The notes under the pieces were generated by a model, which was given only the letters and a program-made list of their open reading frames with translations, had not been told where the DNA came from and did no database searches. Below are positions 34,205 to 45,560 of a DNA stretch of 64,000 nt, piece by piece (positions within the stretch are counted from its first letter, which is position 1; each line of letters opens with the position of its first letter). The stretch is taken from assembly GCA_944739405.2 (NCBI GenBank), contig OX123183.2, positions 90,534,729-90,598,728 on the forward strand. Direction: 5' to 3'. The DNA is from Euclidia mi (Eukaryota; Arthropoda; Insecta; Lepidoptera; Erebidae). The position numbers were made by a program, and so were the translations under genes.

Positions 34205-34450
34205 GCTCATAGCGAGACTTAGCTGGTCGTTCGTAACAGATCGACAAAGTTAAGCAACGCTTGCACAGGTTGCCACTTGGATGGGTGACCGTGAGTGGCA
34301 TTCACATCTGAGCGCTACCGTGCTTCGGAGGGCACGTAAAGCTGTCGGTCCCGGTTCTTGTCTTAGGATAAGAGTCGTTAGGCCACGTCGGAGGCCTTCG
34401 GGCGGTCTGAAAAACTCCGACACTAGAGTTAGCCACACACTCACACGAAA
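34205..34450 (+). mobile_element. 5S rRNA-derived SINE (SINE3-like)
   Basis: AAAGTTAAGCAACGCTTGCA and CACTTGGATGGGTGACCG match the internal promoter region of 5S rRNA. The rest (CGTGCTTCGGAGGGCACG, then GTCGGTCCCGG) is not 5S and is the familiar body of an insect 5S-derived SINE. It is not a functional 5S gene. Confidence 0.75.
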
Positions 34451-35010
34451 AACAAACAAACTACGAAAGCACTAAAGCAATTCAAAGTTACCTTTGAATT
34501 CTGTTATCAATAATAACAACTTTAAGCACTTCCAAAATCAAAAACAATATTACACACTCACTGACTCGAAACTATGTAAAGCATACTTAAGTAAGCAACT
34601 TAGTATTGCAAGTAAAATATTTCGAAAGTAGAGGCACCCTTAAAATAAGTATTTATCAAAACAGTTTTTCAGTGGTACGTATAAAATTTAATAACAATTC
34701 GTCAAACACCGCGTTGGTTTATATTAAAAAATATAAATAGTTCACAGGCACCTCATTTAATATATTATTTATAGACTTTCAAAGGCTTAAAAAGCAGCTT
34801 TCACTTTCAGTGATTTATTATACTGCTTCTAAGTATTTGTGGAATAAAACAGAAAGGTATTGAGACTGCCGACGATCAATATCTGTCAAAGCTAAAAATT
34901 CAATTAAACGGGCGCGGGAATTCTTTCATTGGATAAACGGAAGGCGTGAGAATTGAAAATTATGTGAAAAGATTTTTTTCTATACACGCTGCAAAGTGGT
35001 GTTTTGTTAA

Positions 35011-35578
35011 TAGTCCGAGATCCGTAGAAGAGCGACCTTCAGCGATCTGGTTATTGGCTGAAAAGTATTTTATATCAAATTATGCATATCAAAATATATA
35101 TCGCGAATTGGTTAGCAAAAAAAAATCCGGTCCAGACTAGGAAAAGTAGAAAAAAAATGTATTTGGGTTTTCATTTAACAGTGCATATTCGCGTATAATA
35201 AATAAATTTAGTACTAACCGAATGTATGAACCCTAAAAGGTATGTTTACATAGGGTTGTAAATTTTTCCTGGCGTATTTGGTAGGGTTGCCAAGTATAAA
35301 TTCTTCGACTGTTAAGTTGACACTAGTTATATTTATCAATTATTTTAATAGACAAATATTATATTAAAATGACCGCTACTCCACTGCGAACACGATAATA
35401 TTGGGTCGCCTACGAAAAACCTGTCAGTAAAAGCAGTTGGCAATTTTTTTTAGCCTGGACCGGATTTTATTTACCAACCCAATAGCCATATATTTTCTAA
35501 CATGCAAAATTTTATATAAAATACTTTTCATCCAATAAACAGATCGGTGAAGGTCACTCTTCTACGGACCTTAGACTA
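35011..35578. mobile_element. Foldback MITE with ~135-bp arms
   Basis: The left arm (35011-35145) and right arm (about 35450-35578) are inverted relatives: GATCCGTAGAAGAG pairs with CTTCTACGGACC, AAAAGTATTTTATAT is shared, and AAAATCCGGTCCAG occurs at both inner ends. TA lies at each edge. No ORF inside. Confidence 0.85.
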
Positions 35579-35724
35579 TAAAGGAAATAATTTAGGGTAT
35601 CGACTACCGGTCAATAAGCAGCTCGGTGAGCCCGGATGGCGTCGATTTGTACACTTGTAATTTATAGCTTGTTTTAAATAAGATTTAAAGAACTTTTATG
35701 TTCAAACAGCTAAAATTTTTTTTA

Positions 35725-35975
35725 GACTCGCGCCTGTGTCCTCGAATGGGTAGGTAGAGGTGTAACCCACATTTCGCCTTATTATTATTTTTTTAGTCCC
35801 GCGTATTAGGATTACCTACGCCTATTATATTTCCGTTAATGAGCACATTTCAGACTCTGTGCTGCTACTGGGAATGCGGAAAAACTCAGTAACACTTTTG
35901 CTCGACCCGGGAATCCAACATGGGACTTTCCAATCACTAGACGCATATGCAATCCACTGAACCACGGACGCAGAG
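35725..35975 (-). mobile_element. Degraded tRNA-derived SINE, minus strand
   Basis: CGCGCCTGTGTCCTCGAATG, ATTTCGCC and CTCGACCCGGGAATCC correspond in order to blocks of the SINE at 33005-33250, with many changes. Confidence 0.7.
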
Positions 35976-36066
35976 CTACTATACTACATAAATAAGAGTA
36001 ACGAGCTACTTAACCTTTAAGTATGGACGTCATATTTTATAACATTACTATGGACGTGTTCAGGCT

Positions 36067-36252
36067 AAAACACTAGGAAGTGTAGGAACACTTCCTAGTA
36101 TAGGAATTTAAACTTTTGTGGTCACTATCATTACTTTTTACTGTTTCTACGGGATAATAAGAGAGTGAGAATATCGGTTACTCAAAGCAAAGGTACGTGG
36201 TATATATCCCGTAGGAACAGTAAAAAGTAATACACTTCCTAGTGTTTTTTTA
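36067..36252. mobile_element. Small foldback MITE with nested hairpin
   Basis: Outer repeats: AAAACACTAGGAAGTGTA (36067) and TACACTTCCTAGTGTTTT (about 36231). Inner repeats: ATTACTTTTTACTGTTTCTA (36131) pairs with the segment ending 36232. The left side has about 45 extra bases that create a second perfect hairpin ACTAGGAAGTGT-AGGA-ACACTTCCTAGT (36072-36099). Confidence 0.8.
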
Positions 36253-36890
36253 ACATGTAGAATTTTTTGATTATGCAGAAGAACTTCAAAATTATATTTA
36301 ACTTGAAGTTTGGGTTAGTTATAGTGAAAATACTTAAAATGTAAAAAAATCCTTTATGTAGAAGGTACTATACCTTCTTCTACGTCAATGGATAATGTAT
36401 TCATAATTTGTATTAATTTAGAAATATAAAAATATATACCTAACCTTAAAGAAGATAGTTATATCAAAACCCGTTAACATGTTTATAAATCGCGAGAGTT
36501 TAAAATCGTTTTTTCAGCAATATGATTACCTTAGTGCGTACGTTTAGCATCAAATGACTGTACTATGTGTGTGAGTTTTCCAAGAGGTCACCAAGCATAT
36601 CGTCGGTGATACTGCAATACCGCGTAACCAACAGTTGCAAATACCGCGGAAGTACGAAAAAATCAAAATTGAAATTTCGCGCATATATATTCCTGACAGC
36701 AATTGGCATCGTTCCGTGTGATCACACGAGCGCTTTATCCAATCAAAACGCTTTAAACTACGTTTGTCAAAACCGCGCGAGTGGCGGACCGGCGATTTCC
36801 ACCTCAATACCGCGTATCTACGCAGCATTACTTAAAACGTATGGTCGTTTTGTTTGTGCCTCCGTAATATAAGTGATTTTTAAAGACATT

Positions 36891-38285
36891 ATGGAATCAA
36901 ACGGTAAGTAAATGATAAGCTTTGATTTATTATTACCTTAGGTACTATTTAAAAGATTTGGTTGATTTAAAATTATCATAATGAATATTAAAAATGTTAA
37001 TAACTTTTCTATAGTAGTTACGCGGTATTGTAACATTCTGTTTGCATCGTGATTTGCGTACTTACGCGGATTTAACACTCTCACTTTAACTAATCTTTGT
37101 TAAATATTTTAGGTAAAAAAATAATTGTGGAGGAGATAAATGGTGAAAAATCATTGGAGTCGAAAGAAAAGAAAACAGATTCTTATATGAAAGTCACAAC
37201 ACTGAGGGATATTCAAAAAAACGACGGCAGGAACTTCTTCTTAAAAGGCACTATATTTTAGATAAAAAACATTCTCAAAATCAAACCATATTAGTTTGTT
37301 GCAAAAAATTCATGAGTCACCGGAACACTTAACAGATGTTGATGATGATAAAGCTAATTGCGATACATTAACAACATTTTTTCCCATATGTCCCAGCCTG
37401 GCTTCATTGACTGCTATCCCAGATGTTACAGAACAAACACTTGTAATTTTAACTCCAGACTATCCCAGTACTTCATCCACGGTAGTACCAGGAGTAGCAC
37501 AAGAAATGGTGACAGATGTTTCTCATGATGATCCCAGCACTTCATCCACTGCTAAACCGGATGTTACAGACCAAACACTTTTAGTATTGACTTGAAACTA
37601 TCCCAGTACTTCATCTACTTTTGTAACAGTAGTTGCAGAAGAAATGGTTACAGATTTAACTCATGACAATCTCAGTTATTCATCCACTATTATCCCAAAT
37701 GCTGCAGAAGAAACGGTTATACAATTTTGTCTTGATAATCCTAGCACTTCGTTAACTGATATCCCGCATGCTGCTCAAGAAACCATCGTACATCTTTCTC
37801 CCGTTGACTCCACCACCGATCCTGACTGCGTGCCTTTATCTGATAATACCAACATAGGCTCTATGGAACATTATAATTGTGAATGGTTTCCTGAAAGAAA
37901 TTTGGAGCCAGAAGCTGCAAGAGACTAAAGGAAAAGAAAACGTAAAGCTGACCGTGAAACCTGGAAAGGACAAGAAGGATAGAATGTTAGGAAAAGCCTA
38001 TCTCGGAATTAAAAAGTAGACCATAATTACCATCAAAAAGAACCGAAACCTGAAAGAACTATGTGCCCTAAGTGTATGTCAGCATTTTGTGCTCGCAGTA
38101 AATTTTTGTCCTGCCCAAATCTAGCTGAAGTCACTAGAAAGGAAATTTTTAGTCTTTTTTGGAGCATGACATGGTCTGAGAAAAAAATGTATGTACGATC
38201 GACACGGAAAACGTCAAAAGGAAGACTATTGAAGGTAATTCTAGACGATCAAATACTAAACTACATTATTTACAAAATAGTCTAG
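36891..38285 (+). pseudogene. Unrecognised spliced gene of the TACCGCG element, broken
   Basis: Exon 1 is ATG GAA TCA AAC G with donor |GTAAGT at 36904. Exon 2 begins after ATTTTAG at 37113 in matching phase (KKIIVEEINGEKSLESKEKK). Later coding is spread over frames: 37296-37595 and 37644-37928 encode degenerate repeats of about 35 aa around DYPSTSSTVVPGVAQEMVTD, then RKRKRKADRETWKGQ, and 38061-38285 encodes a Cys-rich module MCPKCMSAFCARSKFLSC followed by VTRKEIFSLFWSMTWSEKKM. Stops near 37260, 37594 and 37926 plus a frame change break it. The C-terminal Cys/Trp module resembles modules in multicopy insect proteins I cannot name. The RKRxR...W motif is shared with the gene at 12308-13800. 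Confidence 0.5.
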
Positions 38286-38786
38286 ATTGCCTATACTCGA
38301 AAGTAAATATAAGCACTTGCAACAATTAAAAACTGTAATTCTTCGTGACTGCCATCAATTTTACGATAATTTACCCTCTAAGAAAAAAATAAGTTCCTGT
38401 ATCAAGATCTAGTATTAAGTACATAATTATTTTAAAACCTTGCTAGATTTTTTAAAATAAGAGTATTATGTAAATATACGATCTCATTACTTACTACTAG
38501 TTACTACTAGTATAACATAATTATTTCTAAACTTTATTAGAAATTTGTTTTTGTTTCGTTATTGTTTCTAAATGTGTATTTGTATGTTTTTGATGTTGCT
38601 ATAGTATTTGTAGGTAGTTATTCAACTGCTTACATATCTGAAATTCATAATATATGTAGTACCTACTTCTTATTACTTAATTGAAAAATGAGACTGATAT
38701 CGTGTTCAAAAATGCATTAAATAATATTTTTGAATATACAATCTTTTATTTAATCCTTCTTACAAATAAGCGTAAATACTAAAAGT

Positions 38787-39191
38787 ACATACATACATAC
38801 ATATCGTCACGCCTTTTATCCCTGAAGGGGTAGGCAGAGGTGTATTTCTACACCCACTTTTCGCCAGATATACTTTAGTCCCACGTAATAAGGGGCGAGC
38901 CTATTGCCGTACCGGGCACATTTCCAGACTCCGTGCTGCTACTGAGAATTTCGTGACAGAAAAACCCAATAACATTGCCCGACCCAGGAATCGAACCCGG
39001 GACCTCCCGATCCCACGCGCACATTTATGCCGCGAGACCAACGAGGCAGTCGTATAGGGTTTGATGTCGAGTTTTCCGTCTCTACGCAAAGATGTTCTTT
39101 GCATCGTGTTATCCCTTAGTCGCCTCTTACGACATCCACGGGAAGATAGGGGGTGGTGACACTTGTATTCTATGCCGTCAACCACACGGCA
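38787..39191 (-). mobile_element. tRNA-derived SINE, full length, minus strand
   Basis: The 11-bp target duplication is ATACTAAAAGT (38776-38786, 39192-39202). It is the same 400-bp family as 20702-21103, with B box GGTTCGATTCC, the TTGCCGTGTGGTTGACGGC start and a (TATG)n tail. It is inserted within the TACCGCG element. Confidence 0.93.
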
Positions 39192-39933
39192 ATACTAAAA
39201 GTGCTCAACAATAATCCATTTATGACCATTCAATACCGCGAAAGTGTATTTCTTAATCATCTATGGAGTTTTTTTACAAATGGACTATATTGATAGCTAA
39301 AGTACATTAATTTACAATTAGTTTATAGTTCATTCAGCCAATGATGTAATAATATAGGATATATTCAGTTTTTTCGCTCTCCTGTAAAATTTGCCACCCA
39401 TCAGTTACGCGTTATTAGCAACTGTTGCTTACGCGGTATTGCAGTATCACCGAAGATATACCAGGTCACTCCGAAAGTAGGTATTGCGAGAAAAAGTTTT
39501 TATGTATGTTAGACTGGCCAATTATTATTTATTTAAAATATGATTACTTATAAGTAAAAATAGGTACGTTCTAAATTCAAAACTTCCCTCCACATTTTTT
39601 GCGAGCTAATTAAAATTACCGTGTCTCATTGAAAATGGATTTGCGTCGAAAATATTTTCGCGCTATGATTTTTTACGATTTTAAGTGTCGGCTGAAACCG
39701 GACGTATCGTACGATAGACTTCAAATGGCATACATGGATAAAGGCCCTTCTAAGGAAACCCTGTATCGTTGGTATAATGAATTTAAGCGCGGACAACTAA
39801 CTTTGAAGGATGAAGAAAGAACTGGTCGCCCATTGACGGTTGTTACGGAAGAAAACGTGCTAGCAGTGAAAAATTTGATCCAAGACAATAGACGAGTTAC
39901 ATACCAAGAGCATTCAGCATATACTGCAGATTG

Positions 39934-40955
39934 AAATTCAAATTCAAATTCAAAATCCTTTATTCATTTGGGTCACAATGTGACGCTTATGAACGTCAAA
40001 ATATTAAATTTATAAAATAATTACTTATAGACTCTATATTTACATTTACCGCCACGTTCGCAAAGCAATAGGTGGAACCATGAGAAAGAACGGGCAATAA
40101 AACTCACGGTCACTCTTTTTCATCGCCAGGTTTTGCATAATACACATAATTTACATTTTGTAAGGTGCTGCACTTCTATATCACTTGTATATATTTACTG
40201 TACATAATAATACTCAAGCATAATACTTTTGATGTTCATTTGGTTAGCCTCCTCAGAATAGACATGGTGAAACAGGAGCATCCACTTACATTATATATAC
40301 CTAATAATGCAGGCAATCCGCGAAAGTGATCAGAACCATGATTGAAATGATGCAGTTAAATATTAAAATCTAATACCAGCCCGCAAGACCATCATCGACC
40401 AGTCATCGCAAGTAGCACCCGTTCACAAGTATGACGCATGTGCCAGCCATCACCCCTCTCGCCATATTAGAGGGACAGGGATGACCCGACACATGACTCC
40501 ACCACAAGAAATGACATTTTAGTGAGCATGACGACAACGGTATACGAACCAGCAGTAAGAAACAATCTATTGGTATACTGACCATGACCGCCAATAACCT
40601 CCATTTTCCAGATCGTTATTATTAACATAAATTAGTGAAAGGCGTGAAGGAATGCAAATGTAGAAAGAATTTTGTGAAGGTGACAAGTGAACAATGATAT
40701 GATGAGGGATAAATAATGTTAATCTACATTCAACAAATCATAAAAATATCCAAATCCTGCAAAAATCATGTGTTCACGAGGCACCTCCACTTAACATGTA
40801 AATAAAATAATTGTGAGTTAAACAAGCCTAAGCCTATCCCCACGGTGTCTTATCATTTAAAAATTCCTTAATAGTGTAATAACCCCTTTGTAAAAGAAAG
40901 TTCTTAATTGTCCGTTTGTATTTGTGCATGGGTAAACTCATTATTTCAAGAGGCA
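39934..40955 (-). mobile_element. 5'-truncated LINE inside the mariner
   Basis: On the minus strand it begins within the RT C-terminus and ends in a (TTTGAAT)n-like tail at 39934-39955. ATTG at both edges (39930-39933, 40956-40959) comes from the mariner gene and is a likely short target duplication. Confidence 0.85.
40834..40955 (-). CDS. Non-LTR RT C-terminal fragment
   Basis: The minus strand reads LEIMSLPMHKYKRTIKNFLL, then QRGYYTIKEFLNDKTPWG and a stop at 40834-40836. This is the conserved carboxy end of jockey/CR1-type ORF2 proteins. Only about 40 residues remain because of 5' truncation. The rest of the insert is 3' UTR. Confidence 0.8.
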
Positions 40956-41766
40956 ATTGGATCAGGAAGCCTCCACAAGATTCTACAAGTGCATCCCGTA
41001 GATGCAGAGGATAATTTCACGCTAGGTGCCGCACAACCTCACCGATGTTCAGAAGCAGGCAAAGGTGGAATGACGCCATGATATGATAGACAAATTTGAA
41101 GCAGGCTCGTCTAGGCGTGTTTACAACATCGTTACAGGTGATGAATCCTGGATTTATCAATACGATCCAGAAACAAAGCGCCAGTCGACGGTTTGGGTGT
41201 TTCAAAACGAATCAACGCCTACCAAAGTAAAGCAACTTAGAAGCGGGGGGAAGATATTGATCGCGAGCTTTTGCAATTTGACTGGCTACTTGGTGTCAAT
41301 TCCTTTACGAAACCAAAGAAGCATTAATGCCGAATGGTATACTACCAAAATGCTTGGCAGAAGTTTTCTCTGGTTTGAGAAACAAGCGACCAAACAATGG
41401 GCTCCGCGGGCTACTGCTCCACCACGATAATGCGTCCGCCCAAACCGCAATCAAAACGAGAGACTTCCTAGACAGCATACCGGTCAAATTCCTGGGTCAC
41501 CCTCCTTACAGCCCTGACCTAGCACCGTGTGACTTCTTTTCATTCATATAATACAATATTCGTCGCCGGATGATGCGTTCTCAGCGTTCGAGCAGGCTGT
41601 AAACGAGGTGTCTGCGGCGGACTGGAAAAGTGTTTCGAAAACTGGTTCAGACGCATGAAACTTTGTGTAGAGCCTGGTGGAGAGTACTTTAAAAAGATGT
41701 AATAAAAATATATTTACTTATAGAACATTTTTTTAGTGTCGCAAAACTTTTTGAGTGTCCCACGTA

Positions 41767-42129
41767 ATACATTGCTAGGTTACTTGTCTCGGTTATCTGT
41801 CTATTCCGTCTAATAATAACGTTACGTTTTCGTAGAATTACTGTCCATTTCTCGCCATTGTAGTGTCATTGCTAATAAATAATAAGTGAACTGACACGAT
41901 CGAGGAGTGAAAGCTAATACTGATACCCTTCTAAGAAACTCCCACTAGGTTACCGTTATTAATGCATAATTGTATTTTGTATTGTGCCAATCAATATCTA
42001 TTTGAAATACTGAATAAGAAAGGAAAGGTGTCGGGATGTATTTCATAAAATTGTACCTCTTGGGTTACATCAAAATTTGTCGGGCGATCTAGGATCAAGC
42101 CATACTATGGATAGACCAATCGGGTCTGC
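41767..42129. other. No gene seen
   Basis: AT-rich flank of the mariner. Nothing recognised. Confidence 0.3.
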
Positions 42130-42500
42130 TTATGTGCACGGTCCAGATACTATACCACAATGTGATAGATATAGGTCACCCCTTTACTAATGAAATCAAG
42201 TGACGATGACTGCGTCTGTGGTCCTGCGGAGTGGATTTGATTCCTCTGTTAAGAAATATCCAATAAAAGTTCTTAGTCTGGGAGTTGGCAGTGTTACACC
42301 CCTGAGCCTTTGAAAGCACGTTAAGCCGTTGGTCCTGGGCCTAATCTCACTCCAATCGTCTCACATGAGGCGTCCCATCGGACTATGGGAGTGAGGGAAT
42401 AGAGAGTACACTTGTGCATTATAGTATGTCCCGCATAGTTTGCTAGTCTCATATGAGACCACCGGCTACCGTCGCCGAAATTCGTTCTAGAGGACATTAT
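42130..42500 (+). mobile_element. Lepidopteran SINE-like repeat, diverged
   Basis: GCCTTTGAAAGCACGTTAAG then CCGTTGGTCCTGGGCC, CCCATCGGACTATGGGAGTG and AGTTTGCTAGTCTCATATGA are successive blocks of a repeat common in moths and butterflies, known to me by its GCACGTTAAGCCGTTGGTCC core. The boundaries are approximate. Confidence 0.55.
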
Positions 42501-42609
42501 TCTAAATGAAGTCGAGGTAAAATTTAAAAAGTTGGATGTTTCTCTACAATATAAACTGTGAAATAAGAATTGAGATTAATCCCCGTGATGAAATATCATT
42601 ATCTAATAC

Positions 42610-42806
42610 GAATATATAAAGCCGAAGAGTTTGTTTGTTTGTTTGCTTGAACTCGCTAATCTCTCGCACATCTGGTCTGATTTGAAAACTACTTTCAGTG
42701 TTAGCGCATTTATCGAGGAAGTCTAGGCTATATAACATCACGCTATGAGCCACGGGCGTGGAGCAGTAGCCTTAAATATCGCGGGTGTAACCGCGGGATC
42801 ATCTAG
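42610..42806 (+). mobile_element. Helitron-like non-autonomous element, 3' part
   Basis: TATAAAGCCGAAGAGTTTG (TTTG)n, then TTATCGAGGAAGTCTAGGCT, and a 3' hairpin CGCGGGTGTAACCGCGGG followed by ATCAT and CTAG|T. This matches the usual lepidopteran Helitron end. Confidence 0.6.
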
Positions 42807-42810
42807 TTTT

Positions 42811-43534
42811 ATCATGAATCACATACGTAGTTTTAGTGATGTCAACACATATCTACACCCTCTTATCTACTATCGCAATCCTTAATCTGGAAGATTGATC
42901 AGTCTATTCAGGACATAGTTATAAAGTCTGCCATATGTGCCACCCCATCTCCATAAGCCCTATTGTAATAACTTAGTCTAGATTTATTATCGATAGATTT
43001 CGAGACGCTTTTGTCGGTCGGCTTCACGTATATTATTTTTGCGAGACCAATCCACATCTCTAGAACGTTAAGGGCTATAAATCATTATGCCCGCTCCACA
43101 CATTGGAGTCAATGCTCGAGGTTATACGGGATCATTCGGCCGATGTTTTTGTAGTAACATTTAAATCACACCGTTTTAATTTTATATGCAAGAAGGCGAT
43201 TTGGTTTACAAATGCTTCGAATAGGTTTTCTGGTTCAAAAAGCTTTTTTCTTTTTCTTGTAAGATATACGAACAACTTCTACGGTGTTGTCATGTCTTAA
43301 CATCAAACTCTTAAGTTTGCTTATAAGCCTACCAGATAAAATGTTTTTTAACAACCGCAAAATATTTACGTCTCTACAAATAGGATTAATGTAAACACCG
43401 TTCTTTAAAAAATTGGATATTTAGATCAGTACAGGGATAGAATTAAGCAGTCTCTATAAATAGCACATACGCTTTGTAAAATAATATGTATACTCTACTG
43501 ACAACAAACAACATCGTTTCCCTATTCTAACGAA
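42811..43534. other. No gene seen
   Basis: Mixed-composition DNA. It could be the decayed 5' part of the LINE that follows. No motif could be read. Confidence 0.3.
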
Positions 43535-44390
43535 ATGGAACGCAGGATGAAAACGGGGATATTTTTGTGGACTTTCAGTCTACTATTTGATGATGCTCGC
43601 TTGAAAATTACAGAAAGAAGAAATTATGCCATTGCTGACATAAATAGAGTCCTTGAGTCAATGATGGAGTGGTGTCATAAATTTCGCTGGGTTAAATTTG
43701 GCATACATTTAACCCATCGAAGTGCCAGGTCATTATTGTAGGCAGTCGCCGCTTATTGCATAGATTAGACATGAAAACTCTACCTCCTGTAATGTTTAAA
43801 GGCTTGGTCATTCCGTACAACGTAACCGATAAAGACCTAGGCCTGTACATCGATTCCACTCTCGATTGGCAAGCGCAGGTGACTAATGTTAGTCAGAGGG
43901 TCACCGGAACTCTTCGAGCACTAAACCGCTTCAAGGATTTCTTTCCTTCCAAGACAATGCTTTAATATTTCCCATAATCAACAATGGTTATATGTGCTAT
44001 TATAACCTGAATGCAGTCAATAGGTACGACCGACTTCTCAATAACTGCATTCGATAATTTACATTCTTCGTAAGTATGACTACGTCTCTACTTATCGTTT
44101 CGAACTCAGATGGTTACCAATTCGTCAACGCCGGTGTTTGCGTGCTCTTACTATATTCTTCTCTATTTTCAAGTCCCCTTCCCCTCCGACTTATCTTACC
44201 TCATAGTTCCAATACCTATCTTCTATCCATGAGAGAGATCTTCGTTCTTCTCATAATCTTCTTCTTTCTTGCCCCAGTCACACTACCGGGTTCATTAACT
44301 CTTCCTTTGTTGTGCAGTCTATTATTTTATGAAATACACTACCTCCTGAAATCAGATTGTCCACTAACCGTTATGCATTCAAAATGATAG
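43535..44390 (+). pseudogene. Jockey/CR1-type RT fragment
   Basis: Fragments in successive frames give the RT palm/thumb: ADINRVLESMMEWCHKFRW (about 43630), then, after a frameshift, FKGLVIPYNVTDKDLGLYI and DSTLDWQAQVTNVSQRV in 43756-43965, then decayed LLNNCIRF-like and RWLPIRQR-like segments to about 44330. The catalytic motif region lies upstream and is degraded. Stops and frameshifts are numerous. Confidence 0.8.
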
Positions 44391-44726
44391 TTGGAGAGCT
44401 TCTTTTTGAGATTGAAGGAATCAGCACATCAATCTCATCTATTAATATAAGTATTTATGTATATTGTATGTATGTATATTTAGGTGTACATAGATTTATG
44501 TATAAGTATGTATTTATAGAACTATACATTTGGTATGTATTAGATCCCTATTATATATATAATTATTTTCATGTTATACCTTTTAATTAAATTTACATAT
44601 TAAAATGCACCTACTACCTGCACCACCTTAAGGTTGACAGGTAGAGAGTGCCTTATGCCATTATGTCCCCCTTTGTACACCATGTTTGTGCATATAAAGA
44701 AATAAATAAAGTATGGATATTTTCAT

Positions 44727-45560
44727 TCGGGGGGATGGGCCTCGTTAGCTTTGGTCAGCAACCCATCTAGGAGAAGGAAAACTCCGAAATTAAACCACTC
44801 TCTATCGGGGGGATGGGCCTCGTCAGCTTCGGACGGCAAACCGTCTAGGAAAAGAAACACTCCGAAATTAAACCAACATTTAGGGAGCATACCCGAAAAT
44901 AAACCTCAATCCAAGGTGTCAACCGACCCGTGCCAAGGGATTCGTGACCAGAGGGCAAGCTGGTCGCTAACGGAGGGTGCCTGTGTTGGTGGTCACAGGG
45001 CACAGATAGGATTCTACCTTATCCCCGTAAAGGGCTCTGCGGGGATAGACATTTGAAATCCCTAATACTCTTGGGAACGCTATGGGAACTAAAAAATATA
45101 TTTCTCCGGACGGCGGCGACGCGGTTCGCAACCCATCACGTCTCGTTTCCCGCGAGGGCGAAAAGCGGCCTACGGAAAGCCGGTTTGCAACATTAAATGT
45201 TGGAGGAGGAATGGATGGCAAATTGAATGAAGTATGCCAGATGATAGATGATAGAAAGATTGATGTTCTTTGTGTGAATGAGACAAAAAAGAAAGGTTGT
45301 GGCCCCACCAAGCACGACAGCTACACAGCTTATTGGTCTGGGTACACAGTACCGCCAGAGCCTGCAAGGCAGTTGGTTTAATACTGTCTGCGCGAATGAA
45401 TGAGTGCGTTAAGGAATTTGAATGTGTAAATGCTAGACTATTGTGGATGAGAACGAAAGTAGGACTTACTCGTCTCTTTATTGTAGGGGTTTACGCCCCG
45501 GTCAATATAGTAGCGGCTATGTCACAGCGAGAACAAGTATTTTCAATGCTTAATATATTT
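44727..45560 (+). pseudogene. RTE-type LINE, 5' end and endonuclease only
   Basis: It opens with two tandem 78-bp units (starts 44727 and 44805: TCGGGGGGATGGGCCTCG). It then encodes RFATLNVGGGMDGKLNEVCQ and IDVLCVNETKKKGC (45172-45300), the start of an apurinic-type endonuclease. A frameshift near 45360 leads to VGLILSARMNECVKEFECV and GLTRLFIVGVYAPV. Homology stops near 45540. No RT follows, so the fragment is 3'-truncated, opposite to the usual LINE truncation. Confidence 0.8.

Larger units (their letters stand above)
36601..39456 (+). mobile_element. Unclassified DNA transposon with TACCGCG-rich terminal repeats
   Basis: The left end is TCGGTGATACTGCAATACCG then CGTAACCAACAGTTGC. The right end is the inverse with few changes (GCAACTGTTGCTTACGCGG, TATTGCAGTATCACCGA). 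The motif TACCGCG or its complement recurs near 36619, 36641, 36807, 37021, 37065, 39233 and 39432. ATAT on both outer sides is a possible target duplication. Inside is a broken spliced gene on the plus strand and a SINE at 38787-39191. The right end directly abuts a mariner. The superfamily is not recognised. Confidence 0.7.
39635..41551 (+). pseudogene. Mariner transposase (DD34D), split by a LINE
   Basis: The N-terminal helix-turn-helix half (39635-39933) starts MDLRRKYFRAMIFYDFK and includes GPSKETLYRWYNEF and RTGRPLTVVTEENV. After the insert, coding resumes at about 40956 and gives VPHNLTDVQKQAKVE, then IVTGDESWIY (first Asp), HHDNASA (second Asp) and HPPYSPDLAPCDF (third Asp). There are exactly 34 residues between the second and third Asp, the mariner DD34D signature. 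Breaks: a frameshift just before the insert, stops after IISR and KVE, and a frame change near 41330. The copy is inactive. Confidence 0.93.
39461..41764 (+). mobile_element. Mariner transposon, interrupted
   Basis: The ends are CCAGGTCACTCCGAAAGT and, inverted, CGTGGGACACTCAAAAAGT, each flanked by TA. It sits directly against the end of the TACCGCG element, so it used the TA of that element's flank. A LINE fragment (39934-40955) splits it. Confidence 0.85.

Noticed and set aside
34205..34320. A functional 5S rRNA gene
   Set aside because: Only the internal region matches; the 5' part and the end are unrelated and no T-run terminator is at the right place.
36550..36872. 92- and 101-aa ORFs on opposite strands
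   Set aside because: They lie across the terminal repeats of the TACCGCG element and overlap each other; not coding.
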